A DNA stretch of 64,000 nucleotides. It comes from Streptomyces sp. NBC_00457 (GTDB lineage: Bacteria > Actinomycetota > Actinomycetes > Streptomycetales > Streptomycetaceae). A program made the position numbers and the translations under genes. The notes under the pieces are model-generated. The model had not been told where the DNA came from, searched no databases, and was given only the letters and a program-made list of their open reading frames with translations. Shown here piece after piece: positions 1-7,893 of the stretch. Each line of letters opens with the position of its first letter. The first letter of the stretch is position 1. The stretch covers positions 248,001 to 312,000 of the forward strand of contig NZ_CP107905.1 in assembly GCF_036014015.1 (NCBI RefSeq), read 5' to 3'.

Positions 1-185
1 AGCAGGACGATGAAGCTGTAGAGCGCTATCTCGCCGAACATGAACGACCAGTGGTCGGGAAAGACCTTGCGGATCAGGAACCGGAAGTTGTAGATCCCGA
101 GCCGCGAGTCCGTCCAGTCGGCGATGCGCTCGCCCGCCGGCGGTGTGGTGCGCCCCGTGTGCGGCGCCCTTTCGGTCGTGCTCAT
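1..185 (-). CDS. qcrB: Cytochrome b subunit of the bc1 complex, N-terminal part (gene runs off the window)
   Basis: Only the first 61 codons are visible, from ATG 185 leftwards. The segment around [12 protein letters not shown] and [17 protein letters not shown] is the stretch that precedes the first membrane helix in actinobacterial menaquinol:cytochrome c oxidoreductase cytochrome b. That protein carries the quinol sites and two b haems in the cytoplasmic membrane. In the housekeeping operon qcrA lies immediately upstream of qcrB. Here the 391 bases upstream are non-coding, so this looks like a free-standing paralogue. Three ACTTGAG direct repeats upstream (341-370) resemble a SARP operator, which would tie it to the cluster. 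A self-resistance or respiratory role is inference; the rest of the gene is needed to judge whether it is complete. Confidence 0.8.
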   Translation of the reverse strand, partial: MSTTERAPHTGRTTPPAGERIADWTDSRLGIYNFRFLIRKVFPDHWSFMFGEIALYSFIVL

Positions 186-340
186 ACCCGCGCGCCCTCC
201 CCCCGCCGCTCGGCCGTCACAGGCACACCCCGTCCGGCCGGTGAACGGCCGGGGGCGGGGGCGGCCTGCGCGGCGTCAGCGGGCCCGTGCCCTGGAGCGG
301 GTGAAACGCTATCCACGGGCGACCGGGCCGAACAACCGCG

Positions 341-380
341 CTCAAGTCATACTCAAGTGGCAACTCAAGTGATTCTTGAG
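341..380 (-). promoter_or_regulatory. Putative SARP operator: heptamer direct repeats upstream of qcrB
   Basis: CTCAAGT occurs at 341-347, 352-358 and 364-370 (spacings 11 and 12), followed by an inverted CTTGAG at 375-380. A fourth CTCAAGT lies at 476-482. Read on the qcrB strand these are ACTTGAG repeats once per helical turn, the arrangement bound by SARP activators. A GATAGC-like -10 sits near 310. The remainder of 186-576 shows no gene. Confidence 0.55.
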
Positions 381-576
381 CGAGTTGTGGGACGTGCGAG
401 GACGAGTCGGCCTTCCCGGTAGGCAACAGGCCCGGTTTTTCAGCCCGTTGGGTGGTGGGCGATCGCTCGTGGCCGCTCAAGTGAGCTGCTGCGTCGGACA
501 GTTGCCTCACCTCTGCCATGCGGCGAGCGTATGACCGTGCTTTATCGGCCCGCGACGGCGCCGACGCGCCACAGGC

Positions 577-2118
577 TCAAAAGCGGCGTACGCGCGGCGT
601 GCTCACGGCCGCTGCCGGCCGGCCGGCGGCGGGGGCGGGCGTGGCCGGGGTGGCGGGACGGCGCGGGCGTGCCTGGGGGCCGTGGGTGACGCTGGACGGC
701 GTCGCGGGCGGCGTGTCACGGCGGGGGCGCAGCGCCGCCCGCAGCGCGCGCGGGCGCAGGGCGGCGGGCGGGGCGAGGCTCTGCTGCAGGTGGAGCAGCA
801 GGGCCGCCGCGTGCGGGTCGGTGGTCGCGGCGGCCGCGAGCCGGGACGCGTAGCGCCGGCCGAGCCGGGCGCGCAGGGTGGCCGGCGGGTCCTGGCCGGT
901 GTCCGCCGGGCCCAGGGTGCGGGCGCTCGCCTGCCAGGCGGGGGCGAGGCGGTGGGCCAGGGCCCGGCGCAGGCGGTGGCTGATGCCGACCGCGGTGCCG
1001 TGCGCGGCGAGCAGGTGGTCCAGGACGAGAGCGCCCTGCACGGCGAGGGTCATGCCGTGGCCGTGGGCCGGGTCCAGGGTGGCGAGGGCGTCGCCGACCA
1101 CGAGGAACTGGTCGGGCCAGCGGCGCAGCTTCTCGTAGTGGCGCCAGCGCTGCCCGGTGCGGCTGCAGCCGTAGACGGGGCCGAGTGGGGTGGCCGCCTC
1201 GATGAGGTCGCGCAGCAGCGGGTGGCGCAGGTTGCCTGCGGCGCGCACCAGTGCCGCGTGGCTGGTGGGCGGCGGTGTGCCGTCGCCGGTGCTCAGCGAC
1301 ACCGACCAGCGGCCGCCTTCGACGGGGTGCAGCATGCCCTGGCGCGGGTCGCCGGGCGCGGCCATGAGCACCAGGCTGGTGAAGTCGGCGACGTGGCCGA
1401 CCGGCGCCGCGAACAGGGTGGTGGCGTACGCGGTCCCGGCGCCGGCCACGGATTCGGCGGGCGGGTCGTAGCCGAGCTCGGCGAGCCATTGCGGGGCGCG
1501 GGAGCCTTGTCCGGAGGCGTCCACCACGAACTCGGCCGGCAGCAGGCGCCGGGGCGTCCAGCCGCCCGGGGCCGTGCGGTCCCGGCCGCGTGCCCAGACG
1601 CCGGTGACGGTGTCCTGGCGGCCGCCCTGCAGGGCGACGACCTCGTGCTGCGGCAGGAAGGTCACCCTGGGGTCGGCGCGCAGCCGGGCGCGTATGGCCG
1701 CGTCGATGAGGTCGCGGCCGGCGCTGTACATCGACAGGCCCGCGTCGAAGCGGGGCAGCCAGCCGGCCGGGCCGAGCAGCAGCATGTCCTTCGGGATGCG
1801 GACGTGGACGGCTCCGGCGCGGGTGAGGTCACCGCGGATGCCGGGGAACAGTTCCTCCAGGCCCTGGTGGGCGGCGGTCATGAGGCTGTGGGTGTGCCGT
1901 GCCTGGGGTACGCCGCGGCGGCGGCCCGCTCCGGTGGGCAGCCAGTCGCGCTCGATCACGGTGACGTGGTCCATGAAGTTGGCCAGGGCCCGCGCCGCGG
2001 TGAGCCCCGCCAGGCTCGAGCCGATCACCACGGCGTGGCCGTGGCCGCCGCCCCCGCCGACCACACGTGCGTCCCGTTTCAACTCGGCCGCCTCCCCTGT
2101 GTGTTGTGGTTGCATCAT
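577..2118 (-). CDS. FAD-dependent monooxygenase/epoxidase-like oxidoreductase
   Basis: The 513-aa flavoprotein starts at ATG 2118 (MMQPQHTGE). An N-terminal Rossmann segment reads HAVVIGSSLAGLTAARAL, a variant of the GxGxxG fingerprint. It is followed by the GRRRGVPQARHTHSL stretch seen in flavin epoxidases and hydroxylases of polyether and terpenoid pathways. A second FAD motif, FLVVGDALATLDPAHGHGM, lies near residue 365. The last 60 residues are a Pro/Ala/Arg-rich tail with no recognised domain. No clear ribosome site precedes the ATG, so the start is uncertain. It lies 337 bases downstream of the nitrosuccinate lyase-like gene on the same strand, so oxidation of the cluster's isoprenoid or aromatic part is plausible. 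The substrate cannot be read from sequence. Confidence 0.75.
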   Translation of the reverse strand: MMQPQHTGEAAELKRDARVVGGGGGHGHAVVIGSSLAGLTAARALANFMDHVTVIERDWLPTGAGRRRGVPQARHTHSLMTAAHQGLEELFPGIRGDLTRAGAVHVRIPKDMLLLGPAGWLPRFDAGLSMYSAGRDLIDAAIRARLRADPRVTFLPQHEVVALQGGRQDTVTGVWARGRDRTAPGGWTPRRLLPAEFVVDASGQGSRAPQWLAELGYDPPAESVAGAGTAYATTLFAAPVGHVADFTSLVLMAAPGDPRQGMLHPVEGGRWSVSLSTGDGTPPPTSHAALVRAAGNLRHPLLRDLIEAATPLGPVYGCSRTGQRWRHYEKLRRWPDQFLVVGDALATLDPAHGHGMTLAVQGALVLDHLLAAHGTAVGISHRLRRALAHRLAPAWQASARTLGPADTGQDPPATLRARLGRRYASRLAAAATTDPHAAALLLHLQQSLAPPAALRPRALRAALRPRRDTPPATPSSVTHGPQARPRRPATPATPAPAAGRPAAAVSTPRVRRF

Positions 2119-2455
2119 GCGGCGCGGGGCGGTCCGCGCGGCCGGGTTCGGCGGCGCCTCGAGCGGCCTTCGAGGCGGCCGCGAGGAGGACTCGAGCGGG
2201 GGCGCCGGGCACGGTGCCGCACGGGCGGGCGCCTTTGGGGCGGGCGACCAGGGCGGACGGGCCCGCGCCCGCCCGTGCTCCACGTCGGGCAGGCACCGGC
2301 CGGGCCGGTGCGTACGACGCCGGCCGCCGTGGGCAGCGGCCGGTGCCCTCGGCACAGCCGGCCCGCGGGCCCTCACAGCCCGCCCGCCCCCAGGCGTTCG
2401 GCGTGCACCGGCCGGCGGCCCGGTGCACGCCGGACGCCTGCGGGCCGGCCGCCGG
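2119..2455. other. Intergenic, no gene recognised
   Basis: This 337-base GC-rich spacer separates the monooxygenase from the lyase-like gene. Open frames here have the composition of shadows. No terminator, repeat or operator was seen. Confidence 0.5.
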
Positions 2456-3895
2456 TCAGGGCGCCGGGGGCCGGGCCGTGCCCGGTGCGCCCAGTGCCCG
2501 GTCCACCAGCGGGCCGGCGGCGCCCGTGTAGCCGGCCGGGTCGAGCAGGGCGGCCGCCTCCTCGCGGCTGAGCACTCCGGCCAGCTGCGGCAGGCCGGCC
2601 AGCACGTCGGCCAGCGGCAGGCCGGTGCGGGAGGCGAGCATCGAGGCCTGGGTGAGCAGTTCCCTGGCGGCCGTCTTGCCCAGGCGCGGCGCCAGGACGG
2701 CCGAGACGCGCTCGGAGACGAGCTGCCCGCCGGTCGCCGCGAGGTTGGCGCGCATCCGCTGCGGGTGGACGGTGAGCCCCCGGGCGAGTTCGACGGCCGT
2801 GTGCGCGGCGCCGCCGGTCAGCCGCAGGGCCTCGCGCAGCGGCTGCCACTCGGCGTGCCACATCCCGGCCGAGCGCTCGTCCTCGGTGGGCAGACACTGC
2901 ATCAGTACGGTGGCCAGGGCGGGCACTTGCAGGCCGGCCGAGCGGATCAGGGTCGCGAGCACGGGGTTGCGCTTGTGCGGCATCGCCGACGAGGCGCCCC
3001 GTCCGGCGACCTGGGGCTCGGCCACCTCACCGACCTCGGTACGGGTGAGCACCAGCACATCCGCGGCGATCTTGCCAAGAGCCCCGGCCGTGTGGGCGAG
3101 TGCGGCCCCCAGGTCGGCGACGGGGGTGCGCAGGGCGTGCCAGGGCAGGACGGGGGCGGCCAGGCCCGTCTCGTCGGCGAAGGCGGCGCCCAGGTCGTCG
3201 AGGACGGCCGCGGGGTCCGCGTCCGCTCCCGCGTACTGCAGATAGCCGGCCAGGGTTCCGGCCGCGCCGCCGAGCGCCACCGGTAGCCCGCCGTGGGCGA
3301 TGCGTTCGAGGCGCTCGGCGGCGTCCAGGACCAGCCGGTGCCAGCCGGCCGCCTTGAGGCCGAAGGTGGTGGGCACGGCGTGCAGGGCCAGGGTGCGGCC
3401 CGCCATCACGGTGTCCCGGTGCGCGGCCGCGAGGCCGGCCAGCGCGGCGGCCACGGCCCGCAGGTCCGCGACGATCAGACGCAGCGCCCGCGCGGCCACC
3501 AGCATCGCCCCGGTGTCGAAGACGTCCTGGCTGGTCGAGCCGCGGTGCACATACTCGGCGGCCTGCTCGGACCGCTCGGCGACCACCGCGGTCAGCGCCT
3601 TGACCAGGCCCACCACCGGGTTCGCGGTCTCCCGCGCGGCCAGCGCCAGTTCGCGGACGTCCAGCAGCTCGGCGCGGGCGGCGGCCGTGATGACGCGGGC
3701 CGCGTGGGCGGGCACCGTGCCGCAGCGGGCCTGGGCGCGGGCCAGGGCCGCCTCCGCGTCGAGCATCGCCTGCAGCCAGGCGCTGTCGCCCACGGCCGCC
3801 TCGACGGGGGTGCCCGCCCGCACCGGTGAGAGCAGCCCGGCGTCCAGATGGGCGGACAGCGTTCCGGTCCGCGCGGATGCGTGCACCACGCTCAT
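2456..3895 (-). CDS. Nitrosuccinate lyase-like protein (CreD type, adenylosuccinate lyase/fumarase superfamily)
   Basis: The 479-aa protein starts at ATG 3895 (MSVVHASARTG) and overlaps the stop of the upstream flavoprotein gene by ATGA, so the two are translationally coupled. The superfamily signature GASSAMPHKRNPV is present near residue 290, with the upstream EYVHRGSTSQDV segment typical of adenylosuccinate lyase/3-carboxymuconate cycloisomerase-like enzymes. Pairing such a lyase with a CreE-type N-oxygenase is the hallmark of the aspartate-nitrosuccinate pathway: the oxygenase makes nitrosuccinate and the lyase releases nitrous acid and fumarate. The call rests on this pairing, since sequence alone could also fit another argininosuccinate/adenylosuccinate-type lyase. 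Nitrous acid would then serve diazotisation, nitrosation or N-N bond formation on the product. Confidence 0.75.
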   Translation of the reverse strand: MSVVHASARTGTLSAHLDAGLLSPVRAGTPVEAAVGDSAWLQAMLDAEAALARAQARCGTVPAHAARVITAAARAELLDVRELALAARETANPVVGLVKALTAVVAERSEQAAEYVHRGSTSQDVFDTGAMLVAARALRLIVADLRAVAAALAGLAAAHRDTVMAGRTLALHAVPTTFGLKAAGWHRLVLDAAERLERIAHGGLPVALGGAAGTLAGYLQYAGADADPAAVLDDLGAAFADETGLAAPVLPWHALRTPVADLGAALAHTAGALGKIAADVLVLTRTEVGEVAEPQVAGRGASSAMPHKRNPVLATLIRSAGLQVPALATVLMQCLPTEDERSAGMWHAEWQPLREALRLTGGAAHTAVELARGLTVHPQRMRANLAATGGQLVSERVSAVLAPRLGKTAARELLTQASMLASRTGLPLADVLAGLPQLAGVLSREEAAALLDPAGYTGAAGPLVDRALGAPGTARPPAP

Positions 3896-6117
3896 GCGCC
3901 TGCCTTCACGCTCGGGGCCGCGATGGCGGCCAGGGCCGCACGGTCTGCAGGAGAGATGCCCAACTGCTCTGGCTGCTCCGACTGTTCTGACTGCTCTGCC
4001 TGTTCTGGCTGCTCTGGCTGTTGTGGCTGCTCTGGCTGCTGTGACTGTTGTGGCTGTTCGGAGACGACAGGAAGCCCGGGCAGGGCGAGGACGGCCGCGG
4101 CGATGGCGTCGGAGTCCTCGAGGGTGACCGAGCCGACGCCGGGCCTGATGCCCGCGGCGGTCACCCAGTGCACGGACTCGGTGGGCACCCCGTAGGCGAA
4201 GCGCCGCGGATGCGGGACGCCCCGGGCGTCGATCAGGTGGTAGGGCCGCTCGGACACGGCCAGGCCACCGGTCTCGTAGTCCGTGCCGCCCGCGGCGCCG
4301 GCGCCGGGGATGCGGTACGGGCGGCACTGCCCGGTGCGCAGCAGCTCGCTCATCAGCGGGTCCGCGGTGCGCCGCAGGTCGATCTCGGGCAGGCGGGCCT
4401 CGATGAGGACGGTGGCCCGCACGGCCACGTCCGGTATCTCGCTCGACGTCCCGGTGAAGCAGGGGCCGAGCGGGTCGTGCGGGTCGGCGGTGACGCGCAG
4501 GCCGGGTCCGGTCACGTCGAGGATGCCGGCGTCCATGAGCGCGGCCATCTCCTCGATGCGCAAGGCCGGGGGGCCGATGGACAGATAGGCGTTGAGCGGT
4601 GTGTACCAGCCGTCGAGGTCGTCGCGGTGGGAGGCGGCGGTCAGGCCGGCGTGGTCGATGGCGAGCCGCAGCTCGTTGCGCAGGTCCCGCAGGACGTCGA
4701 GGGCGGCCTTGACCGGTCCGCTGACGTTGCCCTGGCGGGCCAGGCGGACATCGTCGTCGAGATGGCCGCGCAGCCAGCCGCGGAAGGCGGCCTGGTCACT
4801 AAAGACGCGGCTGCCGTAGGGGCGTGCGATGCGCTGCCAGTCCCAGCGGTCGGCGGCCTTGATCCCGGCCGCGTCCAGGAGCGCGTCCTCCTCCCGGCCC
4901 GGTTCGGCCTCCAGGTAGTCCTCGGTGAAGTCGTCGATGAGGTCGGGCAGTTCGCCGCGGGCCGCGAGCAGGGCCGCGTAGTAGACACCGCACACCTCCT
5001 TGGAGATGAGCGGCCACAGGTCGGCGGCGAAGTCGATGGCCGCGCTGTCGGGGGTCCGGGCGCGCAGCGCCTTGATGTAGTCGGCGGTCAGCAGCCGCGG
5101 GTAGTAGCGGCCGTGGGCGCCCTTCTCGTTCTCGCCGCGCGCCTGGTAGGGCACACCGCGCCGCGAACCCGCGTACAGGCGCGGCTCGCGGCCCGAGGGC
5201 CGGTAGACCAGCCGGCCGCCCGTGCGGGTGAAGACGCCGCCCCGGCCGTGGGTGAACAGGGCCAGGTAGTCGAAGAAGTTGAGCCCGAGTCCGCGCAGCA
5301 GCACCGGCTCGCCGGGCCGGATGCCCGACAGGTCCGCGTCGGCCGGGTTGGACGGGGCCAGGTAGGTCAGCCCGCTCGCTTCGGCGTATTCGGTCAGCTC
5401 CCGCTCGGTGTCCGAGGGCTGCACCGGTACGTGGCCCTGGGCCAGGACGACCGCGGACAGGCCGGTCAGCCGGGTGCCGTCCTCGAGGACGACGCTCTGC
5501 CATCCCGCCCGCCCGCCGCGGGCGGCGTCGTCCTCGAGGGCGACGGCGCGCACCGGGTGCGTGCGCACCCTCACGTGCGCGGCGGCGTTCGCGACGACCT
5601 GCTGGAACGCCCAGGTCAGATAGCAGCCGTACAGGGCACGGGTGGGGTAGGTGTCGGGGCTCAGCCGGCGTGCCTCGGCAAGGACGCCGTCGTCGTAGCC
5701 GGCCTGCGGGGTGGCCTCCAGGGTGTGCGAGACCAGGGCCTTGGCCCACTCGTACAGGCTCGGCCCCTCGTCCAGCGGGCCGTCGATGCGGACGCTGGCG
5801 TCGGTGTAGACCGTGACCTGGCAGGACACGGTGTTCATCAGCAGGTGCCGGGACTGCGTAGGGCGCCACACCCGTCCCGAACCCGGTGGATCCGGGTCGA
5901 CGACGTGCACGGTGACGGTGTCCCAGCGGGGCGACTTGCGTTCCTGCGCGCAGAGCCGTTCCAGTACGGAAAGGCCCCGCGGTCCTGCGCCGACGAGGCA
6001 GACCTCCAAGTGCGCCGATACCGGATCGTCCAGGGCATACTGACCGGCCGCCGTCACGGGCGGCCCTGAGGTGCGTCCGACGCTGACTGCGCGTTCGCCT
6101 CCATGCGTACCGTCCAC
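3892..6117 (-). CDS. Aspartate N-oxygenase-like FAD/NAD(P)-binding protein (CreE type)
   Basis: The protein is about 741 aa. GTG 6117 is chosen because AAGGAGG lies four to five bases upstream; a GTG at 6138 is also in frame. The N-terminus has an FAD fingerprint, LEVCLVGAGPRGLSVLERL, in the NAD_binding_9-type arrangement found in CreE-like enzymes, followed by HLLMNTVSCQVTVY and a NAD(P)-domain region. The family oxidises L-aspartate to nitrosuccinate with NADPH and O2 in the cytoplasm. The gene is coupled to the CreD-type lyase by an ATGA overlap, which supports the function. Unusually, about 35 residues near the C-terminus are almost only Gln, Glu, Pro and Ser, encoded by a CAG/GAG-rich microsatellite. 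They separate the core from a short final helix (PADRAALAAI). Confidence 0.78.
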   Translation of the reverse strand: MDGTHGGERAVSVGRTSGPPVTAAGQYALDDPVSAHLEVCLVGAGPRGLSVLERLCAQERKSPRWDTVTVHVVDPDPPGSGRVWRPTQSRHLLMNTVSCQVTVYTDASVRIDGPLDEGPSLYEWAKALVSHTLEATPQAGYDDGVLAEARRLSPDTYPTRALYGCYLTWAFQQVVANAAAHVRVRTHPVRAVALEDDAARGGRAGWQSVVLEDGTRLTGLSAVVLAQGHVPVQPSDTERELTEYAEASGLTYLAPSNPADADLSGIRPGEPVLLRGLGLNFFDYLALFTHGRGGVFTRTGGRLVYRPSGREPRLYAGSRRGVPYQARGENEKGAHGRYYPRLLTADYIKALRARTPDSAAIDFAADLWPLISKEVCGVYYAALLAARGELPDLIDDFTEDYLEAEPGREEDALLDAAGIKAADRWDWQRIARPYGSRVFSDQAAFRGWLRGHLDDDVRLARQGNVSGPVKAALDVLRDLRNELRLAIDHAGLTAASHRDDLDGWYTPLNAYLSIGPPALRIEEMAALMDAGILDVTGPGLRVTADPHDPLGPCFTGTSSEIPDVAVRATVLIEARLPEIDLRRTADPLMSELLRTGQCRPYRIPGAGAAGGTDYETGGLAVSERPYHLIDARGVPHPRRFAYGVPTESVHWVTAAGIRPGVGSVTLEDSDAIAAAVLALPGLPVVSEQPQQSQQPEQPQQPEQPEQAEQSEQSEQPEQLGISPADRAALAAIAAPSVKAGA
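3961..4060 (-). repeat. Gln/Glu/Pro codon microsatellite inside the CreE-like gene
   Basis: On the minus strand the sequence is a run of CAG/CAA, GAG/GAA and CCA codons giving QPEQ, QSEQ and PQQ repeats. It is locally less GC-rich than its surroundings. It is coding and in frame, and probably forms a disordered linker that varies by slippage. Confidence 0.8.
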
Positions 6118-6473
6118 AGTGCCTCCTTCCTCCGCCACGGTGGAGGCAGGCGCTCAACCAGGGCTTGGACCCGGATGGAGACCGGCTTGAGGAGCGGGGC
6201 CGGCGTCCTGGGGGCGGTCCCGATTCCACCTCCGCCGGGCCGCGAACGGGGCTGTATCGGGACTCCAGCACCGGTTTGTACGTTCGTCGAAAAGCATCAC
6301 CGGACCTTCCTCGGGCCACCGTCACGCCGACGTGATCGGGACGTGGGAAGGGACCTTGAGTTCCCTTGCGGCCGCGATCGGCTGCGCATGCGGGACTACA
6401 CACGCCGGAATCACTGAAAGCCGTTCCGGCAGGGCGGAAAACGGAGGGCGAGCCGCCCCCTGAAGGAGATTCA
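6118..6473. promoter_or_regulatory. Divergent promoter region between the CreE-like and OvmZ-like genes
   Basis: This 356-base gap separates divergent genes. CTTGAGT at about 6355-6361 is followed by a CTTGCGG-like heptamer about one helical turn later (around 6366), a weak SARP-type pair that could serve either direction. No coding sequence was recognised. Confidence 0.35.
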
Positions 6474-7100
6474 ATGGTTCACCCGTGCCTCAGAAAACAC
6501 ACCCATGAAAGCAGCGCCGCCACCGGGTACTTTCTCTGCGCCCCGTGTATCAGCCAGACGGAACGCAACCTGCGCACCATCCCCGGGCTCCACCAGGAGT
6601 GCCTGCACCAGGTATCGACGACATCCCGGCGGGGCAACCCCACGAAAGTGTCGGGCAGCCGCAGGCGGGATCATCTGAACTTCTCGGTGCTCGACGCCCG
6701 GTACAACATCCTCGCCACGCTCGAGTCCTGGTCGGAAATGGTCGCCGAAAAACTCTCGACCGCCGCCCCGGAGCGTTCCGCACCCCAGTTGGCCCGGTTT
6801 CTGGCACGGCACCTTCAGTGGCTCGCATCCCAGCCTCCCGCGGCCGACTTCGCCGACGAGATCGAGGGCCTCGTCGCTGAATTACGCAGCACGGTGGACC
6901 CCGACCCCACCAGCCTCCACACACTGATCCGCACGTGCGTGATGGAGAACTGCGGCGGGACGATCAGCGCCCTTTCGAAGAGCAGCAGGAATGCGCGGAG
7001 CAGGAACATCGAGTGCTCCGCCGGGCATTCATGGGAAATGCATGAATGGCTGAACCTGAGGAAGCTCATGGAGCAGCAGCGAAAGGGTGCCGACGCATGA
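6474..7100 (+). CDS. OvmZ-like cysteine-rich regulatory/accessory protein with a TTA codon
   Basis: The 208-aa protein starts at ATG 6474 behind GAAGGAG (6462-6468). It has a Cys/His-rich N-terminus (CLRKHTH, FLCAPC, HQEC), a central helical part (RYNILATLESWSEMVAEKL) and a Cys-rich C-terminus (CVMENCGG, then CSAGHSW). This is the layout of OvmZ-type putative zinc-binding proteins often found beside a small HTH protein in Streptomyces pathways. Its role is unproven but probably regulatory. It overlaps the next gene by ATGA. Codon 137 (6882-6884) is TTA, so translation should need the bldA leucyl-tRNA and be developmentally timed. Confidence 0.65.
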   Translation: MVHPCLRKHTHESSAATGYFLCAPCISQTERNLRTIPGLHQECLHQVSTTSRRGNPTKVSGSRRRDHLNFSVLDARYNILATLESWSEMVAEKLSTAAPERSAPQLARFLARHLQWLASQPPAADFADEIEGLVAELRSTVDPDPTSLHTLIRTCVMENCGGTISALSKSSRNARSRNIECSAGHSWEMHEWLNLRKLMEQQRKGADA

Positions 7101-7327
7101 GGAAACCGCCGCGTCACCGGCTCGTTCCCACGAATGTGGCAGCGCTCGCCGTGGGGGTGTCCGAGGCGACCATCCGGAAGTGGGTGAGCCGCGGGAAGAT
7201 CACTCGCTACGGCGCACCGCACTGCCCCTCGGAGTTCGACATCGAGGAGCTCACCCAGATCGCCCAGCGACGTCACCCCGAGCCCGCCGCAGCGGGCGCG
7301 CGCCGCCCGGTGACGGCTCGGCACTGA
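7097..7327 (+). CDS. Small helix-turn-helix DNA-binding protein
   Basis: The 76-aa protein starts at ATG 7097, overlapping the stop of the OvmZ-like gene. The sequence VPTNVAALAVGVSEATIRKW is a MerR/excisionase-type winged HTH recognition segment, followed by GKITRYGAPHCPSEFDIEEL, the usual short wing and linker. Such proteins are the regular partner of OvmZ-like proteins, as in the oviedomycin cluster. It probably controls the adjoining mevalonate operon, but no target is shown. A strong hairpin follows the stop. Confidence 0.7.
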   Translation: MRKPPRHRLVPTNVAALAVGVSEATIRKWVSRGKITRYGAPHCPSEFDIEELTQIAQRRHPEPAAAGARRPVTARH

Positions 7328-7334
7328 AAACACC

Positions 7335-7360
7335 CCCGGCCCGGACGCCACCGGGCCGGG
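7335..7360 (+). terminator. Stem-loop terminator after the HTH gene
   Basis: CCCGGCCCGG (7335-7344) pairs perfectly with CCGGGCCGGG (7351-7360) across a six-base loop, 7 bases after the stop codon. There is no T tract, as is common in Streptomyces. Confidence 0.7.
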
Positions 7361-7893
7361 CAGCCGCGTATTTCCGGCCGCCGGAATTCAGCAACTGCCA
7401 AAAGCACACCCGCTTTCCGCGGTCTCGATCCGAACGAAAGAGGGCCGGGCATGGACCGGAGCCGGCACCGGCGAAAGCACCGCCGGGGCAGTGACTTCTT
7501 TTCGGTGATCCCCCGCGAAACCCCCGCATGCGAGCCCACCCCACCCGAAGTGACCCACGTCACTTTCTGGCGGTCTTGGCGGGCGGGCGGCACCGTGTCA
7601 CTATCAACGCACGTCCCCCCTGCCCGAAAACTGTTACGGGGCGGTGGATTGGGTGACGTGTCCGCGCGTGAGCACCAGCGGGACCGGGCCCCTGAGCGTA
7701 CGGCACCGGCTTTCTTCCGAAAAAGCCGTCGATGCCTCCTCACCTCACCACGTTTCACCTCACCACGTTCCGTGCTGCGCGCCGCGGCTGCCTCCGCGTG
7801 CGGCCCGGTGAGCGTGCTGATCCCTGCAACTCCTGATGCAAGGAATGACGTCCCGCTGCATTCCTTCCGAGAAATCTGGACGATGCGATCTCA
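7361..7893. promoter_or_regulatory. Leader region of the mevalonate operon with a 15-bp tandem repeat
   Basis: No gene was recognised in 533 bases. CACCTCACCACGTT is repeated directly at 7741-7755 and 7756-7770, about 150 bases before the mevalonate kinase start. It could be an operator. The lower GC content of 7500-7900 fits a promoter region. Confidence 0.4.

Noticed and set aside
682..2571. 629-aa plus-strand open frame
   Set aside because: It is antisense to the FAD monooxygenase. Its Gly/Ala/Arg-rich sequence has no domain, while the minus strand shows clear FAD motifs.
4048..6069. 673-aa plus-strand open frame
   Set aside because: It is the mirror of the CreE-like gene, with composition typical of a GC-skewed antisense frame and no motif.
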